A stretch of DNA of 64,000 nucleotides, taken from contig CP126204.1 in NCBI GenBank assembly GCA_030272155.1, positions 3,215,501-3,279,500 on the forward strand, read 5' to 3'. The DNA is from Tetradesmus obliquus (lineage: Eukaryota; Chlorophyta; Chlorophyceae; Sphaeropleales; Scenedesmaceae). How positions within the stretch are numbered: position 1 is the stretch's first letter; each line of letters opens with the position of its first letter. The notes beneath the pieces were generated by a model, which worked only from the letters and a program-made list of their open reading frames with translations, made no database searches and had not been told where the DNA came from. Shown here one piece after another: positions 11,219 to 20,709 of this stretch. The translations under genes were made by a program, and so were the position numbers.

Positions 11219-12922
11219 AGGGCGCAGTTTGTGCTGGTGATGCTGGTGCTGTTCACGGTGACGCTGCCGCTGCTGGTCGTGGCGTATGTGCAGAACAGCA
11301 GCATGGCGGTTGTCATAACGGTAATGACAACAGCCATCTTTTGGACTGTGAACGAGGTGGCGCGCGATGTGGAGGATGCTTTCATCATGGAGCCCAACAG
11401 TGAGTGCTAATCCTTTTGTTACTTTTATGTTATGTATTGTTACATTTGTATCACAATGTGCTATGTTACAAGCATGGCTTGCATGGTGCTGTGTGGATGT
11501 GGAGGATGCCTTCTGATGCAGCCAACAGTGAGTGCCAGTCTTTTGTGTCACATAGCGTCACATGCCTCTCGCAAACACACAGCTCCATTTCAACAAGCTC
11601 TCGCAGCGTATCATCCAAACTGTCACATTACTCCTCTACTGTATCTTGCCTGCAGACATGCCCCTCGCCAACACGCAGTTCCACTTCAACGAGCTCTTGC
11701 AAGTTGACGCCTGACATGTTTCATGCTGGGTTTCTTGCATGCAGACATGCCCCTCGCCAACACGCAGTTCCACTTCAACGAGCTGCTGCTCACTCTGTCA
11801 GTGGCAGAGCGCCCAGCCAGCGGTGTAGTGCCTGTTGTATTGCCCATGCCACCTGGAATGCGCCTGCCTGGCAGCATCCACGCAGTGGGCAATGCAGGTG
11901 ACCTGGCAGCAGCAGCTGCTGCAGCTGCTGCTGCTGCTGAGGGAACAGGCCTGCGGGTTGAGACTAGGCGGCCAGCTGGGCCGGCAATAGAAGCAGCAGC
12001 TGCAGCAGCAGCAGCAGCGGCGGCGGCAGCAGCGCCTGGCGTTGTTGTGAATGGGCCTACTGCAGCAGCAGCTGCTGAAGCTGCCGCTAGGCGGCCAGTG
12101 CCATCAGCAGCAGACCCTGTGACAGCAGCAGCAGCTGCAGCAGTGGCTGATGCTCCGTATGGAGAGCATGTTGCGGCGCACGATGCCTCACCTCGCAGCA
12201 GCAGCAGCAGCAGCAGCAGAGGCCACAGCCGCAGCCACAGCGGTAGTGATGCGGGGCTGCACCATCACCAGCAGCAGCAGCATGATGACCAACAGCAGGA
12301 GCTGCAGCAGCAGCAGGAGCTGCAGCAGCAGCAGGAGCTGCAGCAGCAGCAGCAGCCCTTTCAGTTCCAGGCACTGAAGCCGCTGCTGGTGCCCCGTAGC
12401 AGCATTGGCAGCAGCATGAACAGCATGGGCCATGGCACGCCGCGCTGTGCGAGTGATCCAGGCATGCAGCACACTGCTGCTGCTTCTGCTGCTGCTGCTG
12501 CTGCTGGCAGTACAGCTATCACTGCTGGACATGGCGTGAGCACTGGAGGTGTCAGCACTGCTGATGGGCAGTACAGCCTGATTTCAGGGCAGCACAATGC
12601 TGGGCAGCAGCAGTACAACGTCACCTGGGAGGATGACGTCAGCAGTACAGCCAGGGATAGCTGTAGCATGGCAGCAGATGCTGCAGAGCTCGAAACAACA
12701 GGCACTGCTGCTGCAAGGGCCGTGCTTGTGGCATCTGCTGCATCAAACATCCAAAGTATGGAGGCGTTTGCTGGTGGCAGTGCTAGTCCTGCTGCTGCTG
12801 GCGGAGCTAGTCCTGTGGCGACTGGCGGCGCTAGTCCTGTGCCTGCTGAGGCTGCTGCTGGCCATGGTGTGTTTGGCTGGGAGATGCAGCCTGTAGCAAG
12901 CAGCAGCGATGACATGGTGTGA
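5097..12922 (+). CDS. Bestrophin-family anion channel with long low-complexity insertions
   Basis: Exons: 5097-5110, 5806-6000, 6678-6704, 7166-7223, 7744-9076, 9530-9756, 10577-10647, 11221-11399 and 11745-12922. All phases agree; the model gives about 1093 residues, more than twice the usual 350-450. Bestrophin-family landmarks in order are: MIIYSKTLWGFPLLTRVYGS at the N-terminus; a first membrane segment; HPYxYQPLVLIATFVLTFRSNYAYQRHWEAY; AELVHLVSLLHATCCAALR; then, after a 350-residue insertion, RPLLLLSWVHELMLQR, LSDGLTAYEQCRKLADTPFPFPWAQFV (the most diagnostic stretch), a membrane segment and NEVARDVEDAFIMEPN. The family forms pentameric chloride/bicarbonate channels; in algae some act in the thylakoid, but I see no transit peptide here. 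Exon 5 adds Gln, His, Ser and Gly runs in what should be a cytosolic loop. The last exon adds an Ala/Gln/Ser-rich tail. Introns are full of partial exon copies. The 14-nt first exon was chosen because its donor and phase fit and the protein then starts as bestrophins do. Confidence 0.9.
5223..5652. repeat. Two trinucleotide microsatellites in bestrophin intron 1
   Basis: An uninterrupted (CAG)n of about 19 units lies near 5223-5280, and a (CTG)n of about 30 units near 5564-5652. The second begins exactly where the exon-2 echo copy runs into its own Leu-coding CTG stretch, so it seems to be an expansion of an exonic CTG run carried into the intron by the duplication. Confidence 0.9.
5466..5570 (+). 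repeat. Echo copy of bestrophin exon 2 (5' part with 3' splice site)
   Basis: The segment matches 5806-5905 closely, including the preceding tgcag acceptor, but a one-base insertion shifts the frame after the KTLWGF equivalent. It then dissolves into a (CTG)n tract. It lies in the intron upstream of the real exon. Confidence 0.85.
6139..6210 (+). repeat. Echo copy of bestrophin exon 2 (3' part with donor)
   Basis: The segment is nearly identical to 5929-6000 (coding for MQHLWVHPYPYQPLVLIATF) and is followed by the same gtgcg donor. It lies in the intron downstream of the real exon. Confidence 0.9.
6577..6870 (+). repeat. CTG and CAG runs flanking bestrophin exon 3
   Basis: A (CTG)n run near 6567-6595 lies about 80 bp before the 27-nt exon 3, and a CAG/CAGCCG-rich tract at about 6721-6781 follows it. 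Both are intronic in the model. Confidence 0.7.
7224..7385 (+). repeat. 34-bp minisatellite at the exon 4 donor site
   Basis: The unit starts gtgggacgggcagcacagct and ends gtgcag; it is repeated about 4.8 times with almost no divergence, beginning at the first base of the intron (7224). Because the unit ends in gtgcag and restarts with gtggga, every unit recreates the exon 4 splice donor context (gtgcag|gtggga). Confidence 0.95.
7513..7700 (+). repeat. Echo copies of bestrophin exon 5 (5' part)
   Basis: 7513-7605 matches the start of exon 5 (7744-7832), with its own cag acceptor, an open frame (AIVFDRHPQPPGGKLPSPAS) and a possible gtgcaa donor just after it, so it is a complete pseudo-cassette. 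A decayed second copy starts near 7643 (caggccatcattctgaaggcc). Confidence 0.9.
9120..9445 (+). repeat. Echo copies of bestrophin exon 6 (5' part)
   Basis: 9263-9400 matches 9529-9640 with its own tcgcag acceptor and encodes the same NPL.RSPSINLKLNVAP segment before diverging. Decayed shorter copies of the cctcaat...ctgaa core lie near 9137-9160 and 9413-9440, each followed by a poly-C/CA run. Confidence 0.85.
9790..10260 (+). repeat. Echo copies of bestrophin exon 6 (3' part with donor)
   Basis: Copies of the exon end (coding ELMLQRQTAGGLRMPAPILA, then tctacacg|gtgagc) occur at about 9810-9897, 9936-10022 and 10070-10150, with a weak trace at about 10210-10260. The first two carry frame shifts or substitutions, and the donor sequence is kept in most of them. 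Confidence 0.88.
11033..11220 (+). repeat. Two echo copies of bestrophin exon 8 (5' part with acceptor)
   Basis: ag|ggtgcagtttgtgctg at 11031 and ag|ggcgcagtttgtgctg at 11119 repeat the first 50-60 nt of exon 8 (11221 onward). Each then passes into a (CTG)n run that ends in tag, which is the acceptor of the next copy. Confidence 0.92.
11465..11715 (+). repeat. Echo copies of exon 8 end and exon 9 start
   Basis: About 11480-11535 repeats the end of exon 8 (gtggaggatgc...cc.aacagtgagtgc) with its donor. About 11565-11610 and 11653-11700 repeat the start of exon 9 (gcagacatgcccctcgccaa), the second almost perfectly. Confidence 0.88.
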
Positions 12923-12958
12923 GGGGCGGCCACAGACATGTGGCGGCCATTGAATATT

Positions 12959-12963
12959 TGTAA
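12959..12963 (+). promoter_or_regulatory. TGTAA polyadenylation signal of the bestrophin gene
   Basis: TGTAA, the usual chlorophyte polyadenylation signal, lies 37 nt after the TGA stop. Confidence 0.55.
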
Positions 12964-13510
12964 CAACCTGTGAATTGCGCTGCAGCTGAATGAACCTTGT
13001 TGGGTGAGGCCAACTCACAAAGGCTTACTGGCGAATCTGGAATTTCAATGATATCATATAACTATTATATAACTATCATATAACTGCATGATGTAGTTCA
13101 TGGCCTTGACAGATGAGCCAGTCGGCATGTAACATCTTATAAGATGCTCCAAGCTGTCAAGTTGCAGCTGCACTTCCTGCGCAGCAGCGGCTCATTGCAT
13201 TGACTACAGCGTATACAGAGTTGCAGGAAGCAAACTTCTGCAAGAGCACAATGTGCGTGGCCCCACATGCAGGGAACGTGGTAGTCTGGGAGTAGTCCGG
13301 GACTACTGTAGCTAGGACTATAGACCGACTATAGTCCTAGCTACGGCTATAGTAGGCTAGCTATAGTCCTAGCTACGGTAGCTGCAGCTGATTACCACAG
13401 CACTTGCAGCGCTACTGCAACTGCTGACAGGTTGACACAGCTGTGTCAGTTGCAACTGCAGTTGCTGACGTCAGGTATTAATGGGAATGCAGCTGGATGT
13501 TGCAGCAGTC
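12964..13510. other. Intergenic between bestrophin and the hAT element
   Basis: No gene is seen. The stretch holds an AT-rich tandem motif (atataacta and variants, about 13050-13085) and an inverted-repeat block: arms 13308-13323 and 13329-13344 are perfectly complementary over 16 bp with a 5-nt loop, and a third copy of the right arm lies at 13361-13376. Confidence 0.7.
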
Positions 13511-13864
13511 CAGGGTAGCACGAAACGTTTCAGACGTTGCGAAACGTTTCGTTTTGAAACGCGTTTGAAACGTTTCCATGGACATGCCACTGACATGAAA
13601 CGTGCGTGGGAAACGCCATATTTGCACTGCATTCGAGTCTTTAAGGGCCCGATCTGGTCGCGAAAGCTGAAAACATATAAATAATCGTGCCGTTAGTACT
13701 TCAAACCGGTTCACATTGAAGGCAGTACATGCTACATGGCCTGTGACTCAGGCTGGGAGTACTGCCCTGTCACAAGCGCGTTTCAGCTCGTTTCAAAACG
13801 AAACGTTTTGAAACGCGTTTGAAACGTTTCAAATTGGCCAAATCACGCGTTTCGTGCTACCCTG
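13511..13864. mobile_element. Non-autonomous hAT-type element (MITE), 354 bp
   Basis: Terminal inverted repeats CAGGGTAGCACGAAACG (left) and CGTTTCGTGCTACCCTG (right) are flanked by a perfect 8-bp target duplication, cagcagtc (13503-13510 and 13865-13872). An 8-bp duplication and a CAG-starting terminus are typical of the hAT superfamily. Subterminal regions hold several GAAACGTTTC-like palindromes. No transposase coding is present, so it must depend on a source elsewhere. The same subterminal motif appears in the element at 46077-47048. Confidence 0.9.
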
Positions 13865-14035
13865 CAGCAGTCGGTCATTGTGACAGCCAGGATTGCACAC
13901 GACGGTATCATGAGCAACTGTTGCCAATCGAGGCGGCGGTGCTGGGATGCCTTGCCGCCATGCAATCATATTCCAGCAACAGCGCAAGCGAGATCATGGC
14001 TCTGCAGCAGCTGCAATAAATTCTTCACCATCAGG

Positions 14036-14040
14036 TTACA
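14036..14040 (-). promoter_or_regulatory. Possible TGTAA signal of the folylpolyglutamate synthase gene
   Basis: TTACA on the + strand reads TGTAA on the gene strand, about 470 nt past the stop and just beyond the terminal-exon echo copies. It is a plausible but unproven polyadenylation signal. Confidence 0.3.
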
Positions 14041-14084
14041 TTGAGCAACAAACCACACAACATCTGACATATTGCCTGCGTGAT

Positions 14085-14323
14085 GCGGCTGCTGCTGCAG
14101 CAGCACCAAGTAGTCTCTCTCTCACTATATACAAGTTGCCAGAAACTAGCACCTGCAGCTGCAGCTCAGCTGCCTGAGTCAGGCCTGGCTGCTGCTGCTG
14201 CTGGTGCTGCTGCTGCTGCTGCTGCTGCCAGGGGCCAATCTACTGCGGCTGCTGCTGCAGCCCCATCAAGCAGTCTCCCACTAGGTACAGGCTGCCAGTC
14301 ACCAGCACCTGCAGCTCAGGCCT

Positions 14324-14363
<40 letters not shown>

Positions 14364-14450
14364 GACCACGCTACTGTGGCTGCTGCTGCAGTCCCACCAA
14401 GCAGTCTCCCACTAGGTACAGGCTGCCAGTCACTAGCACCTGTAGCTGCA
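14085..14450 (-). repeat. Three echo copies of folylpolyglutamate synthase exon 9
   Basis: Copies of the terminal coding segment ([14 protein letters not shown]) lie at about 14395-14450, 14265-14320 and, decayed, 14085-14165, downstream of the true stop (14511-14513). The spacing is about 130 bp. They are separated by (CTG)n tracts on the + strand. Confidence 0.9.
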
Positions 14451-14460
14451 GCTCAGGCGT

Positions 14461-14506
<46 letters not shown>

Positions 14507-14510
14507 CACG

Positions 14511-15878
14511 CTACTGCGGCTGCTGCTGCAGCCCCACCAAGCAGTCTCCCACTAAGTACAGGCTGCCAGTGACCAGCACCTGCAGCTGCAGCTCAGGCCT
14601 GGCGGCTGCTGCTGACGCCAGCCAGTCCAGAGCTGTGCCCACTGAGGGCAGCACAGCAGAGCCGGCCGACACCGCCTGCTGCCCTAGCCCTGTGGAAACA
14701 AGCGAATGGAGGCACCATAAGTAGCCGGTGACTCAGGCCCGCACGAAAGAGCAGGGGCATTACTGCTGCTATTATTGCTTGGTGCTCAAGCAGGGAGCAG
14801 ATCTGTGCAGTCTGGGATGGGCTGTCTGCTGCTGGCAAGAGACAAGCGTGTGGCTGTTGTTGCTGCTACTGACATGCAGGTGGGTGGGTGTCTCCTTTTG
14901 GTGCTGCGGCATGCAGGTGGCAGTCCGAAGACCAGCCACGTGCCAAATTTTTGTACTAACATATGCAACCAGCAGGGTGCCCGCAGCGTGCAGCGAGGTT
15001 GTGCAGACGTGCACATTATTCTTGCAAACATGTGCAACCAGCAGCCACGCACCTGATACTTCAGGGAGCGGCGGCAGCAGCCCCCGACCTTCTGCCAGCT
15101 GCTGCTCACTGCTTGCCGCTGCTGCTTCCTGACACTGCTGCCATACACCGCGCAGCTGCTGCTGCCAGCTCAGGTCCTGGTGTGCCTCTGCAACCAGCTG
15201 CTGCGTACTGCTGCTTGGCAGGAATGCATACTGGCTATCGGGCGGTACAAAGAGCGCCAAATGTACTGCTGATTCATGCTGCTGAAGTTCACTGTGAAGG
15301 TGTGGTAGCAATACAGCTGGGTCCCTCTCCTTCATGCAGTTGAACACCAGGACTCGAACAACTTGCTGCTGCTGCTGCTGCTGGTTGTTGGCAGCAGCTG
15401 CTGACGCAACTTGCGCAAACCATGTGCCGCAGGTGATCATGCTTTCTGGTGTGTGTGCGCCATCTAGGAAGAATGTCAACCTGCTGCTGCTGCTGCCTTG
15501 CTGCTGGAACTTTGGGTCTGGTACCACCTGTCGCAAGAAATGCAGCAGCACACAATGACCACTGATGGATGACATCGCATGGCTACAGGCTGGGACAAAA
15601 CGACTTTCTGCCTGGCAACCTTGTGCAAAGCAACATGCTCATGACGATGGTTCTCATCCCAAGCAGATTACAGGAATCTGCAGCACCATGCAGCAGTGGG
15701 TACCTTTGGGTCCTGACAGCTGCGAGTAACGACACACTGTGAGTAACAACACACCACTTGTGCACCCTGTACATCACTTTCACCAGAAAAGCTGTCGGCA
15801 GCAACAGCATTGTACTATGCAGCACAAGCCACCTGACTCATGCACGGCCTAGCCCTTGCCAGCCCCAACAACAACATG

Positions 15879-15919
<41 letters not shown>

Positions 15920-18072
15920 CTGGCACCACCCACCTGCCTCCTGCCCGGCCATGCAGCCCTGGCCAGCCCCTGGCAATACTCCTCATGCGGCAACAGCAAC
16001 AACAACAGCAACAGCAGCAGCAGCAGCAGCGACCTGACAGAACCCACCTGGCTCCTGCCTGGCCACGCTGCCCTAGCCAGCCCCAACACCAACATGAAAG
16101 CAGCAGCAGTAGCAGCAGCAACCTGGCACCACCCACCTGGCTCCTGCCCGGCCACGCTGCCCTAGTCAACCCCAACACCAACCAGAAGAAAGCAGCAGCA
16201 ACAGCAGCAACAGCAAGCCACCACCCACCACCCACCTGGCTCCTGCCCGGCCACGCTGCCCTAGTCAACCCCAACACCAACCAGAAGAAAGCAGCAGCAA
16301 CAGCAGCAACAGCAAGCCACCACCCACCTGGCTCCTGCCCGGCCGTGCTGCCCTTGCCAGCCCCAACAACAACATGACAGCAGCAGCAGCAGCAGCAACC
16401 TGGCACCACCCACCTGGCTCCTGCCCGGCCATGCTGCCCTCGCCAACCCCTGACCGTACTCCTGCGGCAGCAACCCCTGCTGCAGCTGCTGCAGCCGCCG
16501 CTCCGCACCAGCAGCACCACCACCCAGCTCCTGCTGCTGCTGCTGCTGCTGCTGTTGTTTGGTGGCTGCTTGCTGCTCCCAGCTGCGCACAAGGGCCACA
16601 GCCAGTGACGCATTCAGCAGCTGGTGCTCTCCTGCCAGGCCAACTGAGATGGGCTGGCCTGCTGCTGCTGGCTGGAAGTTGCTCAGGCTGGGGGCAAGCT
16701 GCAGGGGCGCACCAACGCTGGCTGCGCATGCCTGCGCGCAAGACAGAGCAGGAAAGTTGAAGTACTTGGAGAGTGAGACCCGACAGTGGATGAACAGTGA
16801 CACCTGCCGGCTGCTATGCTGCATGCTGTGCTGCTTGCGCAAGCATGTACAGTTCAGCAGCGCCCAGTGATCAATCGCCCGATACAACAGTTCACCTGCA
16901 GCGAGCCCATGCCATCTGGGGGCCCTGCCGCACCATCGGGGCATTCCCTGTCAGTAATGTGCATAGGCATCATCATCATCAACAATGTCAGCAGAAGCTC
17001 ACCTCCAACGAACCCATGGCGTCTGCCGGCTGCTGCACTGTGAAGCAAGGCACCCCCTGTCGCATGATGCCTGCCTTCTCAGCAGCGATGAGGTCCAGGG
17101 TATGGCCTAGCAGCTCCATGTGGTCAAAGCCCAGGCTGGTGATGCCTGGAGAAAGTCAAACACAACATAACACAAATAACAACATGACAGGTTCAGATAG
17201 TGTGTGACGAGCAACCGATGAGGTTCAGAGTGTGACCAGCAGCTCCATGTGGTCAAAGCCCAGGCTGGTGATGCCTGCAGGAAGTCAAACATAACACAGC
17301 ACAAACAACAACACGACAGGTTCAAACAGTGTGTGACGGGCCAGCGATGAGGTCCAGCGTATGGCCCAGCAGCTCCATGTGGTCAAAGCCCAGGCTGGTG
17401 ATGCCTGCATGAAAGGGTGGACAGGTGTGACAAGTGTGAACAGCAACTGTGTTTAGCCAACTATCAAACTTGTCGCAGTCGATATCAACCAACATACCAC
17501 CTGCTCCCGTGCCCCACCTGTGACTGCGGGTGCGCGCAGGATGTTGGTGGCGTCGATGCGCCCGCCAGTGCCCACCTCCAGGATGACCACGCCCAGCAAA
17601 AGGGTGCGGGAATGCTGAAACCAGCATAAAACTGTACAAAACACAATTCAGATTGCTCTCGCTCACACCTGTGACTGTTGGCGCCTGCAGGTAGCAAACA
17701 ACACCAGCAATATCCAACGGTAATGGTAATACACTGCTCCCCTGCCCCACCTGTGACGGCTGGCGCGCGTAGGATGTTGGTGGCGTCAATGCGGCCGCCA
17801 ATGCCCACCTCCAGGATGACCACGTCAGGCAACAACACGCTTTTGTCGAACCCGCAGCCGACGTGCTAAAAGAGCCGCTAACTGCGGTGACAATAGCTGC
17901 CTGCGCCGTCTGTGATTGACGGCACCCAAAGGGACTCCGATTAAAAAAGGGACGCAACCCACCTGTGACTGCGGGTGCGCGTAGGATGTTGGTGGCGTCA
18001 ATGCGGCCGCCAATGCCCACCTCCAGGATGACCACGTCAGGCTGCGCGTCAATGAAAATGCGCAAGCCTGCC

Positions 18073-18105
<33 letters not shown>

Positions 18106-19627
18106 GTGGGTGTGAGCCGTTGCATGGCTGGGGCCATTGCCACGGCGGCAGCGCTAGCACAGATGCAGCTCGCTTGCAGGAGGCTGTAGGCTGCAGTGAG
18201 CTGCTTGCGCTCTTTTACTATGAGAGAAACATCTGCTACAGACCTTCACTGTGGCTGCAGGCGAGGCAGAGCTCGCGATGCTGACGCCTGCTCACCCAGC
18301 AGCGTCAGGAAGCGAAAGTGGCCATGTCACATTCAAATACCATATGCACTTGTTACTGACTGTTACTAAAGTGTCACTGACGACCCAACATCTGCTCACC
18401 CAGCAGTGTGAGGAAGCGGAAGTATCCTGGCATGCCCACTTCGTCTGTGGCTGCCGCCTGCAGCGTGTTGTAGCACTGCCAGAAAGCGTCAGCAAACACC
18501 GCCTTGGACACCATCTGCCTGCAGCAGCAGCAGCAGCAGCAGCTGTAAGGAAGTGTGTCGTGGCTGGAAGCCGTGCAGCAGTACAGCAGAGCGTATTGCA
18601 CGCCGCCATCGCAACTGAGCACAGTGCTGATGTGTCGAGGAGCCTTTGCAGGAACGCTGCTGCTGGCTGTGCTGGTAGTACGTCATCGTAACGCTGCTGC
18701 TTGTAGTCAAACACAACAAGTCAAACTACAGTAGCAAGCCTGAGGCACCACACCCGTTGATGCGCACTCGCTCCCGCACATCACACAAGTGTGGCGAGGT
18801 GAACAGCCCAGTGCTGTAGCCTGATGCACGCAGCATGCTCTCAACCATAGCACACGTTGAACCCTGCAGGTAGAAGCAGTGCAGGGCGCAGATTCTACAG
18901 CAGACGGTGCACCAGCGCTTGCTAGGCAAAGATGACGCAGGTGCCACATCAGCCTTGTATTATAGAGCAGCCTCACTGTGCATACCCTGTTGATGTTGCT
19001 AATGCTGGCGTTAAGGTTGAGCTGCAGCAATCAGCTGTTGCCAGATCATCTAAGGGAAGGCTGCACAACAGCATCTGCCATCAGCTGCCTGTGCATATTG
19101 TGACAAGCCATTGCTGGTGCTGCCAGCTCTGTGCTCCTACCTTGCCCTTTGTGCCAGCCACATGGATGACGTTCAGCTTCTGCACGCTCTCTTCAATTCC
19201 CAGCCGCTGGAAAACATCAATTTGGTAGCAGGAGGCCACAACCGGTGAGACGTTGCCGAAACAAGCATCAGCAACAAGCATGGGAGCTGAGCCTAATGAT
19301 GCTGCTGCTGATTGCTGCTGCCAGCTGCTGCACTGTTGAACCTACTTTGAGGTACACAGGCATGTTCTCGTGTGCATCCCTCCAGTTCTTGCCATCCGCA
19401 CGAGTCTTATGCTTGATTAAGCTGCTGAGGATGTCTTTCACGCGATCCCAGGACTCGCCATTGCTCGCTGCTGCAGCAGGGCTTTCGCTGGCTGCCTGCG
19501 AGCTGCTGGCAAAGCAGGCGGCAGGATGCAGCCCATTGACGTTTGATAATCCAGCCATTGCGTTTCGTCGGAGTTGACGCGCACCACCGGCACCCAGCAA
19601 CCGCACTGCTCTGTTCAAGCTGTTCAT
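14511..19627 (-). CDS. FPGS: Folylpolyglutamate synthase (FPGS)
   Basis: Exons on the complement: 19346-19627, 19141-19206, 18754-18863, 18400-18518, 17963-18067, 17003-17145, 16414-16731, 15053-15527 and 14511-14689. All phases agree; the model gives 598 residues. The enzyme adds glutamates to tetrahydrofolates with ATP, retaining them in the cell or organelle. Landmarks in order: [13 protein letters not shown] (ATP-binding P-loop, about residues 107-119, split by an intron); [33 protein letters not shown] (about 204-219); [52 protein letters not shown] (about 400); and [11 protein letters not shown] near the C-terminus. The first 45 residues are Arg/Ser/Ala-rich with almost no acidic residues, which suggests an organellar transit peptide. 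The start is the first ATG of exon 1. Exon 7 holds a poly-Gln run. Nearly every intron carries partial copies of its flanking exons. Confidence 0.95.
15885..16365 (-). repeat. Five echo copies of FPGS exon 7 (3' part with donor)
   Basis: The exon end (coding [12 protein letters not shown], then gtgggt) is repeated at about 16325-16355, 16236-16265, 16135-16165, 16045-16075 and 15925-15965, all in the downstream intron. Periods are about 90-115 bp, and the spacers are CAG/CAA-rich. The real exon end is at 16414. Confidence 0.92.
16890..16930 (-). repeat. Decayed echo of FPGS exon 6 (3' part)
   Basis: Read on the gene strand, this segment encodes DGMGSLQ followed by gtgaac, paralleling DAMGSLE|gtgagc at the true exon 6 end (17003). 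Confidence 0.65.
17210..17410 (-). repeat. Two echo copies of FPGS exon 6 (5' part with acceptor)
   Basis: Segments at about 17217-17280 and 17347-17406 repeat the exon start ([20 protein letters not shown]), each with its own cag acceptor. They lie about 130 bp apart, and the spacer sequence is duplicated too. Confidence 0.93.
17515..17835 (-). repeat. Two echo copies of FPGS exon 5 (3' part with donor)
   Basis: Segments at about 17745-17830 and 17515-17595 repeat the ATP-site exon ([20 protein letters not shown]), open in frame and followed by gtgggg donors. Both lack the start of the exon. Confidence 0.93.
18060..18105 (-). repeat. CAG/CTG run before FPGS exon 5
   Basis: About eight CTG units (gene strand) stand just upstream of the ccggcag acceptor at 18068. 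This is one of many CTG runs at 3' splice sites in the window. Confidence 0.75.
18285..18330 (-). repeat. Echo of FPGS exon 4 (3' part with donor)
   Basis: On the gene strand this reads cgcttcctgacgctgctggg followed by tgagc, matching FRFLTLLG|gtgagc at the exon 4 end (18400). Confidence 0.8.
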
Positions 19628-20673
19628 ATCACTGCTTCCAGCACATGATGCTGGAGTGTGCGTGATCGAGCGGAACAGCTTGGTCAGCCTTGCACATGTT
19701 TTTCAACTTTCTGAAGCTCTATGCAAGGCATAATCATGCCAGAACCCTAGCAGCATGTGCTATGTCAACCAGATGCCCAAGTTGGCATCAGACACAGACA
19801 GTTCAAACTTTGAAGAGTTGCAGGAAGCACACCTTGTCGATCATACAGAAGTCAAGAGTGTTACCCATTTGCTATGGCAAGTACCACGATCACGAGGTGA
19901 AACTGCATCCCTGTGGTTGCGGCATGGGTCACGCAGATGCAGTTGCACCCTTCACAACCTCCCAACAGCTCAACCTTCAAACTACTGGGAAAGCTGCACC
20001 TCAGATCTCGCCCTGCAGGTAAAGTACAGTTTGCTGCCAGGCAATCACGTCGAACATGCCTGTGTGCAGCCCCCTGGAAAAGGCAGACCATCCACAAACG
20101 CAGCATAAACACCTTCAAACAGCAGATGGCCAGCGCTCAAAGACCAACCAGCCACAGCAGCTCTACACAGAATGAATCTCGAAGCCCAATACAACACACA
20201 CAGCTTGTACAGTTTGGCTGCAGTGCATACAATCAATTCCAGTATCATCTGCAGCTCATAGTAGTAAAGACCAGTGCCTGTTTGCAGGACACACAGCTAC
20301 ACACAGCAACATTCAACCACACAAGCGCTACGCATGCGCTTGCAGCAGCGTCAACACCACCAGCGCGCCCCAAACATGCACAGCATGCAGTTGCTTACAT
20401 CATCACCACGTGGTTCAGGCCAGCACTCGTATGTATAATGGCCTATGTAGCACACCGCTCAACACCGCAGGAGCGACATAACACCGGGACCAGAGCAACC
20501 GCAACACTACATGCCCTAGCGATGTTGCAGCCAGGCAGTCCCATCATACATTCTGCAGCAGGCTGCTTTCTGCTTTGCTGTTTCCAGAGCACAGCACCCA
20601 GCACCAGACCCGAGACAACTGCAGATCCATGCCCTGTGTGTCAGCACAAGCACAAACCCTCCATTACGTCATG
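19628..20673. other. Intergenic between FPGS and the CURT1-like gene
   Basis: The stretch contains the presumed FPGS promoter and 5' UTR and the 3' flank of the CURT1-like gene, both on the - strand. I see no further gene and no clear repeats. Confidence 0.45.
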
Positions 20674-20678
20674 TTACA
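20674..20678 (-). promoter_or_regulatory. TGTAA polyadenylation signal of the CURT1-like gene
   Basis: TTACA on the + strand (TGTAA on the gene strand) lies 32 nt past the stop codon, a close but possible position for a chlorophyte polyadenylation signal. Confidence 0.45.
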
Positions 20679-20709
20679 CGTCATCACAGCCAGCAAATTG
20701 TGAAGGGAT

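Noticed and set aside
15838..16613. Repeat region as a CRISPR-like array
   Set aside because: The regular spacing comes from exon-end echoes with related, non-unique spacers in a eukaryotic intron.
17515..17835. FPGS exon 5 copies as true exons
   Set aside because: They lack the exon start and an acceptor at the right place; including them would triplicate the GGRIDATN site.
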